Source of the DNA: Pseudoips prasinana
Taxonomy: Eukaryota > Arthropoda > Insecta > Lepidoptera > Nolidae
Direction of reading: 5' to 3'
DNA length: 64,000 nucleotides
Assembly: GCA_951640165.1 (NCBI GenBank)
Contig: OX621241.1
Span: forward strand, 9,243,001-9,307,000
The notes beneath the pieces were generated by a model, which was not told the origin of the DNA, did not search any database, and was given only the letters and a program-made list of their open reading frames with translations. A program made the translations under genes and the position numbers. The stretch's first letter is position 1. The number at the start of each line of letters is the position of its first letter. Shown in pieces: positions 1-12,912 of the stretch.

Positions 1-77
1 ACACTATTTTGCTCCTAAATTGTACATATACATATACAGTACTAATTTAAATATTATCTTAATTCATAACTTACAGC

Positions 78-265
78 CAGAAGACGGTTAAGAGAGGAGG
101 TTAAGCACCTATTTTCGTGTCGAGTCTATAGATGGGTGACTGTTTAAGTGGTTTACTAATAAGCGACTCCGTGTTTCGAAAATCACGTTAAGCTGTGTAT
201 TTTGACAACAGTCGTTAAGTCATGATGGAGGTTAATGGGGCGGCTTGAAACAACTCCGACACTTG
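78..265 (+). mobile_element. 5S rRNA-like SINE copy
   Basis: The segment reads like the 3' half of 5S rRNA: a gaggttaagca block followed by tagatgggtgac, then gcgactccgtg and cacgttaagctgt. The same ordered blocks occur at 26678-26880 (minus) and 61658-61870 (plus), so it is a dispersed element and not a 5S gene. The 5S origin is inferred from the internal-promoter-like region, as in SINE3-type elements. This copy is diverged. Confidence 0.55.
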
Positions 266-1170
266 GGTAGGTACACCCAAACAGAAATAAGTGACGTTAA
301 TTATTTTGAGACTACCTACATTTAAATAGCTGTATCGAATTGATCCAGTCTTTATTTTCATCACACACGGCTACTGTGTAAAAGAGAAGCCGATGAATTA
401 ATTTTACGTGCAATTAGTACCTAGCGAATTGTATTGATTGATGTCTCGCGAGTTATTTGTGAGATCCAGTAGTTCGTATAGAACCTTTAGTATGCTGCCT
501 TTGGCAGAAATATGCGAGAAGTGGCTTCCATTCACCTACTCTAAGTTAAAGCGTGAGAATAGGACAATTTTTCCTCCTATAGACAACATCATTTTTGGAA
601 TTTAAGGCATATGCCAATTTTTTTTTCTCTAAATGATAAATTTACATTACCGATAGGATTTAGACATGGTACAACCGGAAGGGGAAGACGTTGTAGAACA
701 TTCTCTGACCAAATCGGAGACGTTCTAAAGAAATGCCAGGTCAGAAGTAGCCTAAACCGGCGAGCATGTATGAGCAATATAATGACAGTAAACGAAGCAT
801 AAGATCGTGACAAATGGAAATCCGTTATCTCTGCCTATCCCTCTGGGAAGTAGTAGAATGTATTTCGAGCTACAGTCTGGGTAAGGCGCTGGGTTTAAGT
901 GCCATTCTTACTACTAACGTAGACGAGTTGTACAATTAAAGTAGATTCCTTTGGTTTGCTTAACTAGCGTCAACCTTAAGTCTTTCGTCAAGCAGTTTTA
1001 TTCGGCTTCATGATGTGCAAGTGCTCAAAAGGGCATTTACTTGACATGCAGTGTGTTCCTTCTTAATCCCAGTATCTATTTACCATTTGGAAAGACGGTA
1101 GGGCAAACACATTCAAATCTACATATGAAAAAAAAAAATATTTTTCTATCTCCCATACTGTCTTCCTGGA
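266..1170. other. No gene seen
   Basis: AT-rich sequence with only short overlapping chance ORFs (for example at 589-813 on both strands). I see no splice-bounded coding signal, TIR or SINE box here. Confidence 0.5.
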
Positions 1171-1174
1171 GCAA

Positions 1175-1470
1175 CTTTCACGTGGCGGCAGTAGAGGCCA
1201 CTTTTCTTACTGCCATAGCAACCGCCTCCTCCGTCTGCGAGCGAAATCGGCTCTTTCCCGATCCCGCTCGGCGGCCTCCTTCTGGAGCATGACTGCCTCA
1301 CAGAAGGAGACCACGGCGTCCCATTTGGTGGAGTCGCCAGCGTGTGCTGGACAGACTCAAGGTCGCTTCCGCAATGGTGACCGTGTGTCGTCGCTTCTCG
1401 GCCGATCCGGCTCAGATACTCACCGAAACACCCGTGTCCGGTGAGAACCTGAGTCTTGCAAATAGTCCTA
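1175..1470 (-). pseudogene. R1-like LINE ORF2 C-terminal fragment
   Basis: On the minus strand the stretch near 1350-1450 reads TGHGCFGEYLSRIGRE and then a CxxC-like HHCG and SVQHTLA. This matches what I know of the Cys/His-rich C-terminus of R1-clade non-LTR retrotransposon ORF2. The frame breaks soon after, and no reverse transcriptase or endonuclease is adjacent, so it is a short dead fragment. It is markedly more GC-rich than its surroundings. Confidence 0.65.
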
Positions 1471-3745
1471 TTCTGAAGCTTTACTCAAGTAGGCCAATGT
1501 GTGCCACTGCGAGTATGGTGAAGTGTCTGAAGGCCGGTCTCAATGTTCGATCTGTGAAAGAAAGCCGTCAACGACATTTCATAGCTGATGAAATATAAGC
1601 CTTAATTCAACTTAGACTTAGGTTGATTTACGTCGGCTTTTTAACTCTAACATGCAATGTGTAATATAAATAGTGAATTAAATTTGCCAAAAAACAATTA
1701 ACTTTCCATACGCACATTATGACCTGATGTACTTTGTATGGGACGTAAAAAAAATCCTATTGCATTAACAGGTTTACTCAAATTTATATAGTTTCATAGG
1801 TAGATAATGCTGTTTTATTTCCTCCACTATTTGTGTTAAACGTTGTACAGAACAATTGCCATGAGTTTGATGATTTTTGACTAATCATAGATTACACTTA
1901 TAATTCTGAGATCGGCCAAAATAGAGTGTGTTAACTTAAAACTAGGTTCCAGTTTGGATCATATACTTGCCAAACATTGCTTTTCTATAGTTTCAATCGC
2001 AGATTAATTATATTAATATTATGAGGTAATCGCAAGGGGTTGGGTAGGAGCTATTGCGTCTTTCACATACTTTCACGTCCCCCGATCTTCCTTTCTTTTG
2101 GGGTACGAGATGTTACATTATACGTCTTTCGTGTGCTCTTCTAACAATGAAGGAGGTGCGCTGATAGTTTCTTAGTCATCGTTTAGGTAAACCTACGTAA
2201 GGTCGTTCCTGACGTGCTTCCTTCTCTGGAAGTCACGTCACGTTTTGTACTCTACACAATCTCTGTGATTTCATAGAGTCATATGCATTAGATATATCCT
2301 TATTTATTTATGTGCAAACGCAGAGTAGAGCGCGCAATTCAAATAACTAGTTTTTGACTTTATACTTTGGTTACATTATAATATTTTTGAAATAAAACAA
2401 TATTTATCATTTTATATTTATTCCAAGGGACTTAATATAAGATACAAAAAAATCACTTTTATTATGAGAAAAATAGTTTTCTACTTTCTGGTAACTATGT
2501 ACTTTGCATAATCCTTTACGATTTTCATATCGAATATATTTTATAGTAACACTTACTCTTAGTAGTATTTACAATTTCAATTTCTTTTCAAACGTTTGTG
2601 CCACCTCGCCACTACTTTTGTTCAAGCAGATCAAAAATTTGTTCTGATTTTTTATAACTATTTGTAATAGGCAGTTATTGCTTAAAATGATCAAAGTACC
2701 ATAAAAAACGAATCTAACAAATAATCAAGCAAATCTATCACACACACACTGTTAGCTATGTTGATTTAAAATTAAGATATTGAAACACAGCTGTGTTTTT
2801 TTTTATTTATTTATTAATTTTTTAATGATGGCAATCTGTGTTCTTAACTTGACACTCGAAGTGATATTTTCGTGAATTTGACTGCTTTAATGGGACAAGC
2901 GCGAAGATAAGTGAATACACCTAACTTTCATTTCCATATGTTTTCATACAATGAATTCAGCACTTTTACTAAATGCATTGTTATTATGAATTGGGAACTA
3001 TAAAATTGCTTTTGATATGGAAAGGTCGTTAATTACCTGCTAATAGGTCATAGAGTATCTTCATAATTAATGGGTTTTAGCTTTTATTGTAGAACAATAA
3101 AGTTTTAAATGAGGTGGTAACTACATATTATATCATTGAAGTGTAAAGAGAAATTTAAATCTATAGCAATGAACGCAATTTGATAACATGCGTGGCTTAG
3201 GAGTATCATTGATAGTTTTATAATAATTTATTACTCTTGTCTGGCAGCCTCCTAATTATCTGCAAGAGACATGTTAAAAAGAAATGATCTCAAAACGTAT
3301 CTTGAACGGGTTTAAAAGCAAAGTATGGCAAGTATTAGATAGGGGCAGTATTGAATTAACGAGTATTTTGATGTGAATGTCTAGAAGTTGTGAATTGTAA
3401 AGAGAAATGGCTTATTTTTTTCAGATAATACAAAGCCACGCTAGTTTGTACTTACGTTGTATTATGAACAAATTGTCTTTTTCCTAATCATGTGTAATTG
3501 ACGGAAAATTTTAATATAATTCTTGGCCGCGCTAGACGGCTAAATGGCATTGGTATGTACCATAGATTTATCATTAGACAAAACCAAAGCATAGTCAATC
3601 AAGGAGAGGTTGGTTATGCTTTTGTTTTTCTCTTAGGCTTGTGGTACTGCGGATCGTAGGGTTTCAAACACGTTATCTGCTCATTACTAAATTACTTTCT
3701 TGTGTTCATGAAACATACGTGAAAAGGTAATATTTCTATTTGCCA
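1471..3745. other. No gene seen, AT-rich
   Basis: Long AT-rich stretch without an ORF of note, SINE box or inverted repeat that I can support. It contains a short CA run near 2740. Confidence 0.5.
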
Positions 3746-3867
3746 CTTATGTGTCCAACAAAAGTCTAAGATCCAATATATAGTCACTGAGACTGCCTTT
3801 TATAAAAGTATAAAGGGCAGTCTCAGTGACTATATTGGATCTTGGAGAGTTTTGTTGGACACATAAG
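3746..3867. repeat. Perfect-type palindrome, 122 bp
   Basis: The left arm starts cttatgtgtccaacaaaa and the right arm ends with its complement. The inner arms (agatccaatatatagtcac and its complement) are separated by a few AT bases. It may be a short foldback MITE or a replication snap-back. No coding content. Confidence 0.75.
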
Positions 3868-5389
3868 GACCAATGTGAGTTTGATTATCATTAGAGAGTT
3901 ATGTGTTTTATAAGATGCAATGGCGTCAAATTGTGATTGTTACGTCTGATTGTTTTGTTTTAACCTAATCGAGAAGATACGCAATTAGCTATAACATATA
4001 TGCAAATTTTGGTTAAATTTATCGCACGTATTCCCATTTCACATCTGACATTGCCAGAATTGTCGACATCGGCATAACTTGCCATTTGGAAAAGAAGAAA
4101 GAGTAATCAAACTCCATTGGTCGTACGTGCTGGAATTACGCGGGACACTTACGTATACAATCGTAAAACTTTTAATTTTGAAAAGAGTATCACGGTTTTT
4201 TTTTTATTAGGAGTGTTTCTTTACAAGTTGTGATATATCACGAACTGTAAGTACCACAAAATAACTGCAGTTATAGTACAGAACATTATTCGCAATTTAG
4301 CTCTTCAAATCCTCGACCTACATTTTCTATGATCTATGGTATATACCATTGCATACCATGCTCTTTGTTACTCTTCTCGCATCTTCCTTGTCGTTGACAG
4401 ATTTAAAGATATATTTATTATTCGGTTCCCTGATGGCTTCGTTTCAAGTAAATTGATAACCTGCAGGGAACCAGCCAATTAATAGTTAATTATTAGTAAA
4501 ATGACCATGACAGATTATTGTCGGTTAAATGACTCAAGCCGTATACCATAGAGTATATATAGATACAGTATCAGCGTCAGAACAATATCATTGGCACAAA
4601 AATGTTTTTTAGCGATGTTTCGGATTCTACCACCGTGTCTTGGGATAATATTGAGATACTGACAAACCTTTTAATATGCCAGTGTAACATAAGTCTCTAC
4701 TAAATTTGATGTATTGAAAACAGAAAAAAAAATCGTTTACATGGCAGAATAATTTTGTGATGTCATTGGTGTAAATCAGACAGGTTTAATTTTAGAATTG
4801 AATGTAAGCAATTTGTATAAACAAAAATAATGTTGTGACTATTTACAGGCGCTCATAATGGGTTGATGTGAATAAATCTTTAATTTTATAAATAAAGTGA
4901 TTTGAGTCTACGGTACTATGCCTCTGCAGCTAGTGAATTGGTTTGACTAATTCGTTCCAATTGTAACTGGCATTTGAATGGCATAGATAAATATTCTCTT
5001 GCCGATGGTTCTCAATATTATTTTAAGTAAATGGTTGATATTCTAGGTATATGGCTTGCCTTGTATTATGTATTTAATTTCAAGCTTTTATACATATAAA
5101 GCTATAGCTCCATTACAAAAACATTGAGACTTCGATTAGCTGCGAGACGTTTTGTTACGAACTATGCCCAAAATCGTATCCTTACACGCATTACTCGAAT
5201 CTATGGGCTCTTTTCAGAGAAATTGATATATTTTCTTGTACAAAAGAGACCTATTTGATGCCTGTATGAATAACTTAAATGTATTCTTAAAATAAAATTT
5301 AAATAATCAATGTAAAGCGGCTAAATTCTTATAGCTGATTATAACTCCATACAGCTGTATAAATGGACTTTGAGGAACACTATGTGTCA
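3868..5389. other. No gene seen, AT-rich
   Basis: AT-rich sequence with stop codons in all frames. No repeat family that I recognise. Confidence 0.5.
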
Positions 5390-5390
5390 T

Positions 5391-5528
5391 GTACAGACGC
5401 CAGCACACTAAGCTACCCCAATCTGTCAAATTTCCCCAATTAAAAGTGAACCTTATGCTTTTGTGATAAAGTTGAAAATCTATAAAAGAAATTTGACAGA
5501 TTGGGGTAGCTGTGCTGGCGTCTGTACA
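5391..5528 (+). mobile_element. MITE-1 copy (cagacgccagc TIR)
   Basis: A 138-bp element with inverted termini gtacagacgccagcaca and an inner TIR part ccccaatctgtcaaattt, around a loop that includes ccttatgcttttgtgataaa. Further copies are at 27998, 52662, 54082 and 62202. A TA sits at the ends in most copies, suggesting a Tc1/mariner-type non-autonomous element, although the conserved flanking G and C leave the exact border uncertain. Confidence 0.85.
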
Positions 5529-5869
5529 TCGAATCTCGCCTATCTCTACAAATGACTAAGTTCCGTTTTTGTATCATAGTGTTATTTTGCGGTCTTGTGA
5601 TTCTACAGTTGAAAGAAGCAGTGAAATATGTCTCAAGTTAATCTGTCTCTCAATGTTTTTATATGTAATGGGTAAATGTATAGTATTTTTAGTACCTCCC
5701 TACGGAGCCTTTGAAATAGTTAATAACACAGTTCAAATGCACGTCAGTTAAGCAATAAAGTGTATCATATTCATAAAAAGCTTTTCCTGATTGGTTGATC
5801 TGATATTGATTTTGCAATTCTAAAAGGTTTGACTTGCATAATCATATGAAGGTTAGAATCGACTATCTT

Positions 5870-6132
5870 TTGTTCGGCCACACCGGAGCACTGAGAGTGT
5901 CAATACAAACAGTCGGAAATGTTGGCATTTTGGCGTTTGCGAATACTTCTCCGTACAAGTTTTGAACTTTTCGAGGCGTTTGCAGACCCACCTCTGTAGT
6001 CGAACACTTTCTACGGGTAATAACTGGAAATGAATTAGTATTCGGCCATGTTGGTGCACGGTAAAGCTCAAAACTTGTACGGAGAAGAAATAAAATCCGC
6101 GCGAACTCCCGCGTGTCGTCGTGGCCGAGCAC
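5870..6132. repeat. Inverted-repeat element
   Basis: The inner inverted repeat is cttctccgtacaagttttga near 5945 against tcaaaacttgtacggagaag near 6068. The outer ends are ttcggccacaccggagcac and, inverted, gtggccgagcac. A second direct version of the outer motif (ttcggccatgttggtgcac) lies near 6041. Probably a decayed non-autonomous DNA transposon; overlapping ORFs on the minus strand are spurious. Confidence 0.5.
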
Positions 6133-6205
6133 TTAGATGTCAGCCTTCAATACCGGGCAAATCAATAATACCTTATGTACCAAAGCTTCAGCTCGAGAAA
6201 TCACA

Positions 6206-6310
6206 TGACCCTTAACAGACGGTGGACTATACGATACCAGATTAATTTCAACCTTATCACATTGGAATAAGGTCTTAATGCAATGTAAAAATAACATGGT
6301 TAAGGGTTAA
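6206..6310. mobile_element. TTAA-end MITE, related to 30371-30490
   Basis: Ends are tgacccttaa and aagggttaa, and an internal hairpin is built from ccttat...ataagg. The 30371-30490 copy shares the ends and the internal hairpin and is bounded by TTAA. TTAA target sites are typical of piggyBac-type elements; assignment beyond that is inference. Confidence 0.55.
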
Positions 6311-7588
6311 AAGTTTCTTTTCCCCGTTGCTTCGGAACCGATTTTCCTAAGGGAACACTTTAGGAATGCTCCCATATCATCTTTTTATCTGTATTTATAA
6401 AGAAAAGTTTGAAGGTTGTACATTTTTTATAACTGTAATTATTCAAGCTGATCCGTGATTACCAATAATGTGGTCAAACTTCATTCCTCATGTAGATGTT
6501 ATTTTGTAACAAGATAGCCTTCCATGTTGAAATATGAATTAAATGATGTGCATTCACGTATGTTAAGAATACAATTTGCATTTCGCATCCTAATGTATAT
6601 CTGATACATGATTATATTGATGTTGTATATTATGGATATCATGAATTCGATCAAGTGGATATAGTTTATATATTTATCTGTATTAAGTAATGAATAAAAT
6701 ATACGTTTGTTACATTAATTCTTGAGGTATGAATGGAGTGTTCAGTGCGCGATGACTTATTTGTATTGTAGTTAGGAAAAAATAGAATTTAGCTTACAGC
6801 CCACTGACTGATATATTTGTATATTTTAAGTTTAACTTTTTGATCGGGCTTCGCTTCCCGAATATAATCAGCGCGTTCTGTGGAAACATGTCGAAATGAA
6901 CTAATCTGTTAGGATAATAATTATCAGTACGAAGGTTTTGTTTAGAATTACCCGATTTTCATTAAGAAAGGTCTAATGGAATAGTTTTATTGGAATATAT
7001 TTTTTTATACAGGTTGTTTCCTTAGACGTGTAAAAGTCTTAACCCTTCATAAGTACGTATGTTTCTAATTGATGGTTTTGAACTTCATTACAAGTTGATA
7101 GAGTATAAAATCAGATAAATGTTTTCTATAAAAACACGGTTTTCATACAGACATTCGTTTTCTATCGTTTGAGAAAAAAAATCTCAGAATAGTAGTTTAT
7201 CCATTTGGCACGACTAAGTAAACAACCTGTATTTGTGAGTGGTTAAACGAAGAATAATCTTAAACGTTAGTTCTATTAATAATTTGCTGTTAAAACTTAG
7301 CGCAGGGGAACAATTGATTTGACAGTATTTAATGATTTATTTGTAGAAAATCGCTAAATGTTAATAATCGTGTTAAGTTTCTTCTAACATGCAATGATTG
7401 TCTTGAGTCTCGATTTTCACAAGATTTTCTGTTATGTTCCTATCCATAGAAGCGTCTTTGTTATTGAAGTTATAAAGTATAACTTATTTATTTTGTATTG
7501 GATAAAGTTGACTGGGAATTAGCAATTATGCTGTCACATTGTATATTAATATCCGACTGATCAGAGTTGGCGCGTAGCTACTTACTAC
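6311..7588. other. No gene seen, AT-rich
   Basis: AT-rich, no supported ORF and no recognised repeat. Confidence 0.5.
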
Positions 7589-7953
7589 GGGTCAATTTAT
7601 ACTAGCGCAGAGTCGAAGCGTCATATTCTTTACAACTAAAGCGAAGCCGCACGAATGCGCGCGTATTCGCCAGAATACATCCATCGTGATCAACACATTC
7701 AACACCGACGCAGGCCAATTTCCGACTGACGACGCGTAGGTTCGCTAGTGGGCGCACGGATACGCGACAATGCGCGCGCACCAATCAGCGTTGGTCACGC
7801 GCAGTCGCGCGAATTCCGAAGAATGCGCGCGTCTTTTTAAAATCTCAGAAGTAATGTGAGCGTTACGCTGTGGAGTTAAGGTTGAATTTGTTATGTTCAG
7901 TTTTGGATAGACGCTTCGATGCGCTTCGACTTTGCGCTAGTATAAATTGACCC
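7589..7953. mobile_element. 365-bp TIR element
   Basis: Termini gggtcaatttatactagcgc and gcgctagtataaattgaccc are perfect inverted repeats, extended inward by agtcgaagcg and cgcttcgac. The interior is rich in CpG and in tgcgcgcg motifs, unlike the AT-rich flanks. No transposase. It is a non-autonomous DNA transposon; I could not fix a target duplication, so no superfamily is assigned. Confidence 0.85.
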
Positions 7954-8477
7954 TAAGTTTTAGTAAATCTCTTGTTATTCCGCGTCACAAGGAGTGTGTA
8001 AAATTGTTTTTATTTATCACGTTTTTTAATAATGTATATCAATGTATCAGAATATCAACGTGTACAGAGGCCTTCACTCCCATTCCCTAGATCAGGTATT
8101 ATGGCATGTTCGTTGTAAAGTTAGAAAGGCTGTAAAAACATATTTAATTATTTAATGTTCATTAAAAACTATAATTATCTATTTAATATGTAACATTAAT
8201 GAACTGCGTCGAATAAATGTCTCAACAGATAACACTCTATTTATTTCCTCGATAACCCTATGGAAGCTGAATAATTTATCAAATTTTATTTAATACTTTA
8301 TCAAATGGTATATAGTTCCCGAGGAGACATCATTGAGATTAGTATGGAAAACAACAAAATAACCACAAAAATGTTTAATCGACAGACGACCGTCGTCGTA
8401 GTTTCAGCAGCAAGTTATTACCTTATTATTTATTGTTAAATGATCCAGAAAAATGGTTTTTATAAAGATATCTTGGG

Positions 8478-8700
8478 ATCAGGGACCGGACAACACCGCT
8501 TCTGAGTTAAGCCGTTTGATTGGGTAACTCGTATCGCAGTGTTAACCTTTGATTGATCGAAACCCAGTGAAAGGGTTAACACGTTTTTTATGGTAACCAC
8601 GGGAAGTGGTTAACCCTTTCAATGACTTAAGCCCTTGAATAGCTTACCTTCTTGAAAAGGTTTTATTCGTGTTACCCTGAATTACCCAATCAACTTAGCA
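8478..8700. repeat. Repeat with cagggaccgg end
   Basis: Starts cagggaccggacaac and continues with gtaactcgtatcgcagtg, shared in the same orientation with 19800-19962, which instead keeps the opposite end (ccggacggtccctg). It looks like a DNA transposon relic truncated at one end. Partial internal inversions (attgggtaa / ttacccaat) are present. Confidence 0.4.
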
Positions 8701-9164
8701 GAGTAGGTATACTCGCACCCCTGCGGTGCCTCATTGCCTAACTACTTTAGGTAGGTACAACAACTTTGACGAGCGAACGACTTATTATATTTTAAATTTG
8801 AAAGTTTTGTGACTACAAATAGTCGAGCTAATAATTAACGTGTTATTTAAAGAACTGACTTAATTTAATCTTAATATTGTGACAATCTGTATGATGTTAT
8901 TATATTCTGTTAAATAATTATTATAATATTTTGCTGTGTGGTGATGGCATAGAATATCACCCCATTTCATCCCGTATGGGGGCGTAGAAATCGACCGAGG
9001 GCATACCTACCGGAGAACCGGCAGCAGCGTTTATCTATGAACTATGACCATGAAACTTTCTTTCGCCAACCCGTCTGCCAAGCTATGGTATATCTCCTAT
9101 TTTTTGGGGAGGCTTTTGTCCAGCTGTGGACGTACTTTGGCTGATATGAGGACGATGCAATATT

Positions 9165-9415
9165 TGACGGGCCTGTTGGCATGGTTGGCAAATGCTTGCT
9201 TTTCACGCTGGAGGTCGTGGGTTCGATTCCCACCTAGGATAGCTATTGGTGTGCATGAACATGTCTGTTTGTCCTGAGTCTGGGTGGAATTATCTATTGT
9301 ATTTACAAAAGAAAAGTAGTATATACCTATATCAGTTATCTGGTTTCCATAGTACAAGCTCTGCTTAGTTTGGGATCAGATGGCCGTGTGTAAATAATGT
9401 CCCTGGATATTATTA
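9165..9415 (+). mobile_element. SINE family A, full copy
   Basis: tRNA-like head with an A-box-like tggcatggttggc and a B box ggttcgattcccacc, a middle part tgaacatgtctgtttgtcct, then a tail tagtttgggatcagatggcc and a TATTATT run. The same head is at 13453. The tail alone is at 19103 (plus) and at 19980 and 37915 (minus). It is not a tRNA gene because the tRNA-like part runs straight into the shared tail. Confidence 0.85.
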
Positions 9416-9857
9416 TTATTTAAATTATTGTATAAAATGAACTGATATATTATGGGTATTCTAAAACATCATTGACGTGACTAGAATGTTCATTATCATA
9501 AGAATCATATCACTTTTCAGAGTCAAGCAATCTTACGCTATGTTGACAGCAACCTTGGTCTGGCAAAAAATACATTTAGGCGACCACCTAGGTACAAGTT
9601 TTCCGAGACTAATTCTGTATTTAATAAAGTTCTTTACCTTAATTTCGTATTAGTTACTAATTCATTTGCAAATATAGTTGAAATAAAATACGGCTTCTGT
9701 GGCCTCATTAATTGGTTTAAGGCAACTGCCTGTTTTTGTGCCAAGAAGTCGTCTGAACAAATTACAAACTGGCTATCTCATATATCTTTTACAGAAACCA
9801 ATGGCCTTAGAATTTGACAAATGGATGACAATCTAGTAGGACAGTCAATTATACGGT

Positions 9858-10445
9858 TTTTAGGCTTCCGTAGCCAAATGGCAAAAACGGAACCCTTATA
9901 GATTCGTCATGTCTGTCTGTCTGTCCGTCCGTATGTCACAGCCACTTTTTTCCAAAACTATAAGAGCCGTACTGTTGAAACTTGGTAGATGTATTTTGTG
10001 AACCGCATTAAGATTTTCATACAAAAATAGAAAAAGAACAATAATTTTGGGGGTTCCCCATACATAGAACTGAAGCTAATTTTTTTCATCGTACCCATAC
10101 ATGTGGGGTATCTATTGATAGGTCTTCAAAATGATATTGAGGTTTCTAATATCATATTTTTCTAAACTGAATAGTTTGAGCAAGAGACACTTCCAAAGTA
10201 GTAAAATGAGTCCCCCCCTTGTAACTTCCAAAGTAGGAGAATGATAAAAACTGAAAAAATATATGATGTTCATTACCATGCAAACTTCCACTGAAAATTG
10301 GTTTGACCGAAATCTAGTAAGTAGATTTTTTTAAGACGACATAAATCGTAAACCGCAATTTACCTTTCATTTAATCAACTGAAATACTTGCTGCTATGGA
10401 ACTCTTCATGGGCGATTCCGACTCGAACTTGGCCTGTTTTTTTTA
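9858..10445 (+). repeat. Dispersed repeat, ggcttccgtagcc to ggcctgttttt
   Basis: Begins ggcttccgtagccaaatgg with a tgtctgtctgtctgtccgtc stretch and ends gcgattccgactcgaacttg before a T run. These ends are, from memory, a very common moth and butterfly repeat; its class (LINE 3' part or DNA element) I cannot settle. No open frame. A short related piece is at 53035-53110 on the other strand. Confidence 0.5.
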
Positions 10446-11200
10446 ATATTGAGATGTTATAACGTTTTTCAAAAAAAGAAGGTTACCGCCGTTCTTGCAA
10501 GTAAATTGCAAGCTATTAGTTTAAACAGCGTGTTCATTTCTGATTACATTAATAAAGATATGGATTTGTATTAGTAGTTATAGTATTTACATATCTCTCA
10601 GTCACCAGCATTTCAGTCGTCGATCATACCAATAAAATCAATATCTTCTATTATTCTAGAGCAATAAGCTGCCGACAATCTTATCATTTTTTTTTATAAT
10701 AACTGCCATTGTCACTAGTGATTGAATATATGAGGCATCGCTATTATAAAATAATTCAACACCTCTCAAACTTAATCTTTTAGGAAAACGCCTGTTTGTT
10801 GTTTCAAAATTTCCATACAGCTAAATTTCTAACTTACTAACTTGGCCTTGTCTGAAATATTGTAACTTAATGCCTAAAGACATTTTAAGATTAGATTAGC
10901 ATGGTTCTTAAACAATTTAAGAACAATAAGGCTCCTGGTGATAACAGAGTTACAATAGACCTTTTTAAGGCGGATGGTATACCTACCAATCCTACGAGCT
11001 TTTCAGAAGTTATTTAACTTCGTCATACTAAAAGGTCAAACGTCACAAGGATGGCACATATTGGTGTGGTAGTCCTTTCTTCAATAAGGGCGATAAAAAC
11101 CCTTTGAAAAAATAACAGACCTATCACGTTACTGAGCCATGTTTACATGTTGTTTTCGAGAGTCATTATGAATCGTCTCACGCGCAGGTTTGACGTCAAC

Positions 11201-12056
11201 CACCCTCCTGAACAAGCCGGTCGCCGAAAATGCTTTAGTACCATATACCACATACATACGCAGCGGCAAGTTATTCAGAAGACCGAGGATATATCCAGCC
11301 ATTATGCTTAGCGTTTGATTGAATCGAAACCTGGATGTACTTTGATCTTTCCAAAATTCCAAATTAACTACCGGTATGTCGAGGTGTTAAAGTGTTTGTA
11401 TGAGAACTCGCAACCTATACGATTGCAGCGAGGCGAGAGACAGGGAGATATAACATCTCCATTTCCGGAACTATTCATCGCTGCATTGGAAGAAGTCTTT
11501 AAGCTTCTGGACTGAAATGCTTTGGCATCAATGTCAATGGCGAATACATCCCTCACCTTCTTAATCATGGCTGAAACATTAAAAGACCTCGGTACAATTC
11601 TCGAAGACCTCAGCAGGGTCTCTCTACTAGTGGGCCTGCAAATGAACATGGATAAGACGAATATTATGTTGAACATTCAGGTTGCACCCATTCAAGTTAA
11701 GGTAAGAGACTCTGCACTCGAGGTTGTGGAGAGCTATATCTATACCTAGGACAGAGCACCCCACTAGGGATGCGGTCCAACGCGGTGGTTTTCACCGAAA
11801 TCTGCGTCCGCCAAGAGAACGGTAGGGCGCCAGTACAGACGTTCATTGAGTACCGACGGGATGACTACCTGCACGTATTAGTGCACTGGCGCGCACGGCT
11901 AGAGTTACGAGTACCTGTCTTATCAAAAATAAAAGAGGTCCACTTCGAGTAGGAGATCAATTGTAGAATCTAACTTGGCTGGGCAGCGTTCGGAAAGCTA
12001 AGCATCTGGTCCCAAATACCAAATGGAATCAAAAGTCTTCGATTAGTATGTGTTGC
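11201..12056 (+). repeat. 856-bp tandem duplication, unit 1
   Basis: The block from caccctcctgaacaagccgg to attagtatgtgttgc is repeated directly at 12057-12912. By eye the two units differ at about two bases (g/a in the aatcatggct(g/a)aaac stretch and g/c in atctg(g/c)tccc). The duplication lies within the LINE coding part and is far younger than the LINE's own decay. Confidence 0.9.
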
Positions 12057-12912
12057 CACCCTCCTGAACAAGCCGGTCGCCGAAAATGCTTTAGTACCAT
12101 ATACCACATACATACGCAGCGGCAAGTTATTCAGAAGACCGAGGATATATCCAGCCATTATGCTTAGCGTTTGATTGAATCGAAACCTGGATGTACTTTG
12201 ATCTTTCCAAAATTCCAAATTAACTACCGGTATGTCGAGGTGTTAAAGTGTTTGTATGAGAACTCGCAACCTATACGATTGCAGCGAGGCGAGAGACAGG
12301 GAGATATAACATCTCCATTTCCGGAACTATTCATCGCTGCATTGGAAGAAGTCTTTAAGCTTCTGGACTGAAATGCTTTGGCATCAATGTCAATGGCGAA
12401 TACATCCCTCACCTTCTTAATCATGGCTAAAACATTAAAAGACCTCGGTACAATTCTCGAAGACCTCAGCAGGGTCTCTCTACTAGTGGGCCTGCAAATG
12501 AACATGGATAAGACGAATATTATGTTGAACATTCAGGTTGCACCCATTCAAGTTAAGGTAAGAGACTCTGCACTCGAGGTTGTGGAGAGCTATATCTATA
12601 CCTAGGACAGAGCACCCCACTAGGGATGCGGTCCAACGCGGTGGTTTTCACCGAAATCTGCGTCCGCCAAGAGAACGGTAGGGCGCCAGTACAGACGTTC
12701 ATTGAGTACCGACGGGATGACTACCTGCACGTATTAGTGCACTGGCGCGCACGGCTAGAGTTACGAGTACCTGTCTTATCAAAAATAAAAGAGGTCCACT
12801 TCGAGTAGGAGATCAATTGTAGAATCTAACTTGGCTGGGCAGCGTTCGGAAAGCTAAGCATCTGCTCCCAAATACCAAATGGAATCAAAAGTCTTCGATT
12901 AGTATGTGTTGC
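12057..12912 (+). repeat. 856-bp tandem duplication, unit 2
   Basis: Second unit of the duplication at 11201-12056. After it the LINE continues with ggaatggagagcgccatg-like sequence toward its 3' end, with some of the expected polymerase-tail coding sequence missing. Confidence 0.9.

Noticed and set aside
78..265. Functional 5S rRNA gene
   Set aside because: Only part of a 5S-like sequence, diverged, and followed by a body shared with two other dispersed copies.
11315..12808. Duplicated small ORFs of 60-102 codons
   Set aside because: They are pieces of the decayed RTE reverse transcriptase repeated by the 856-bp duplication.
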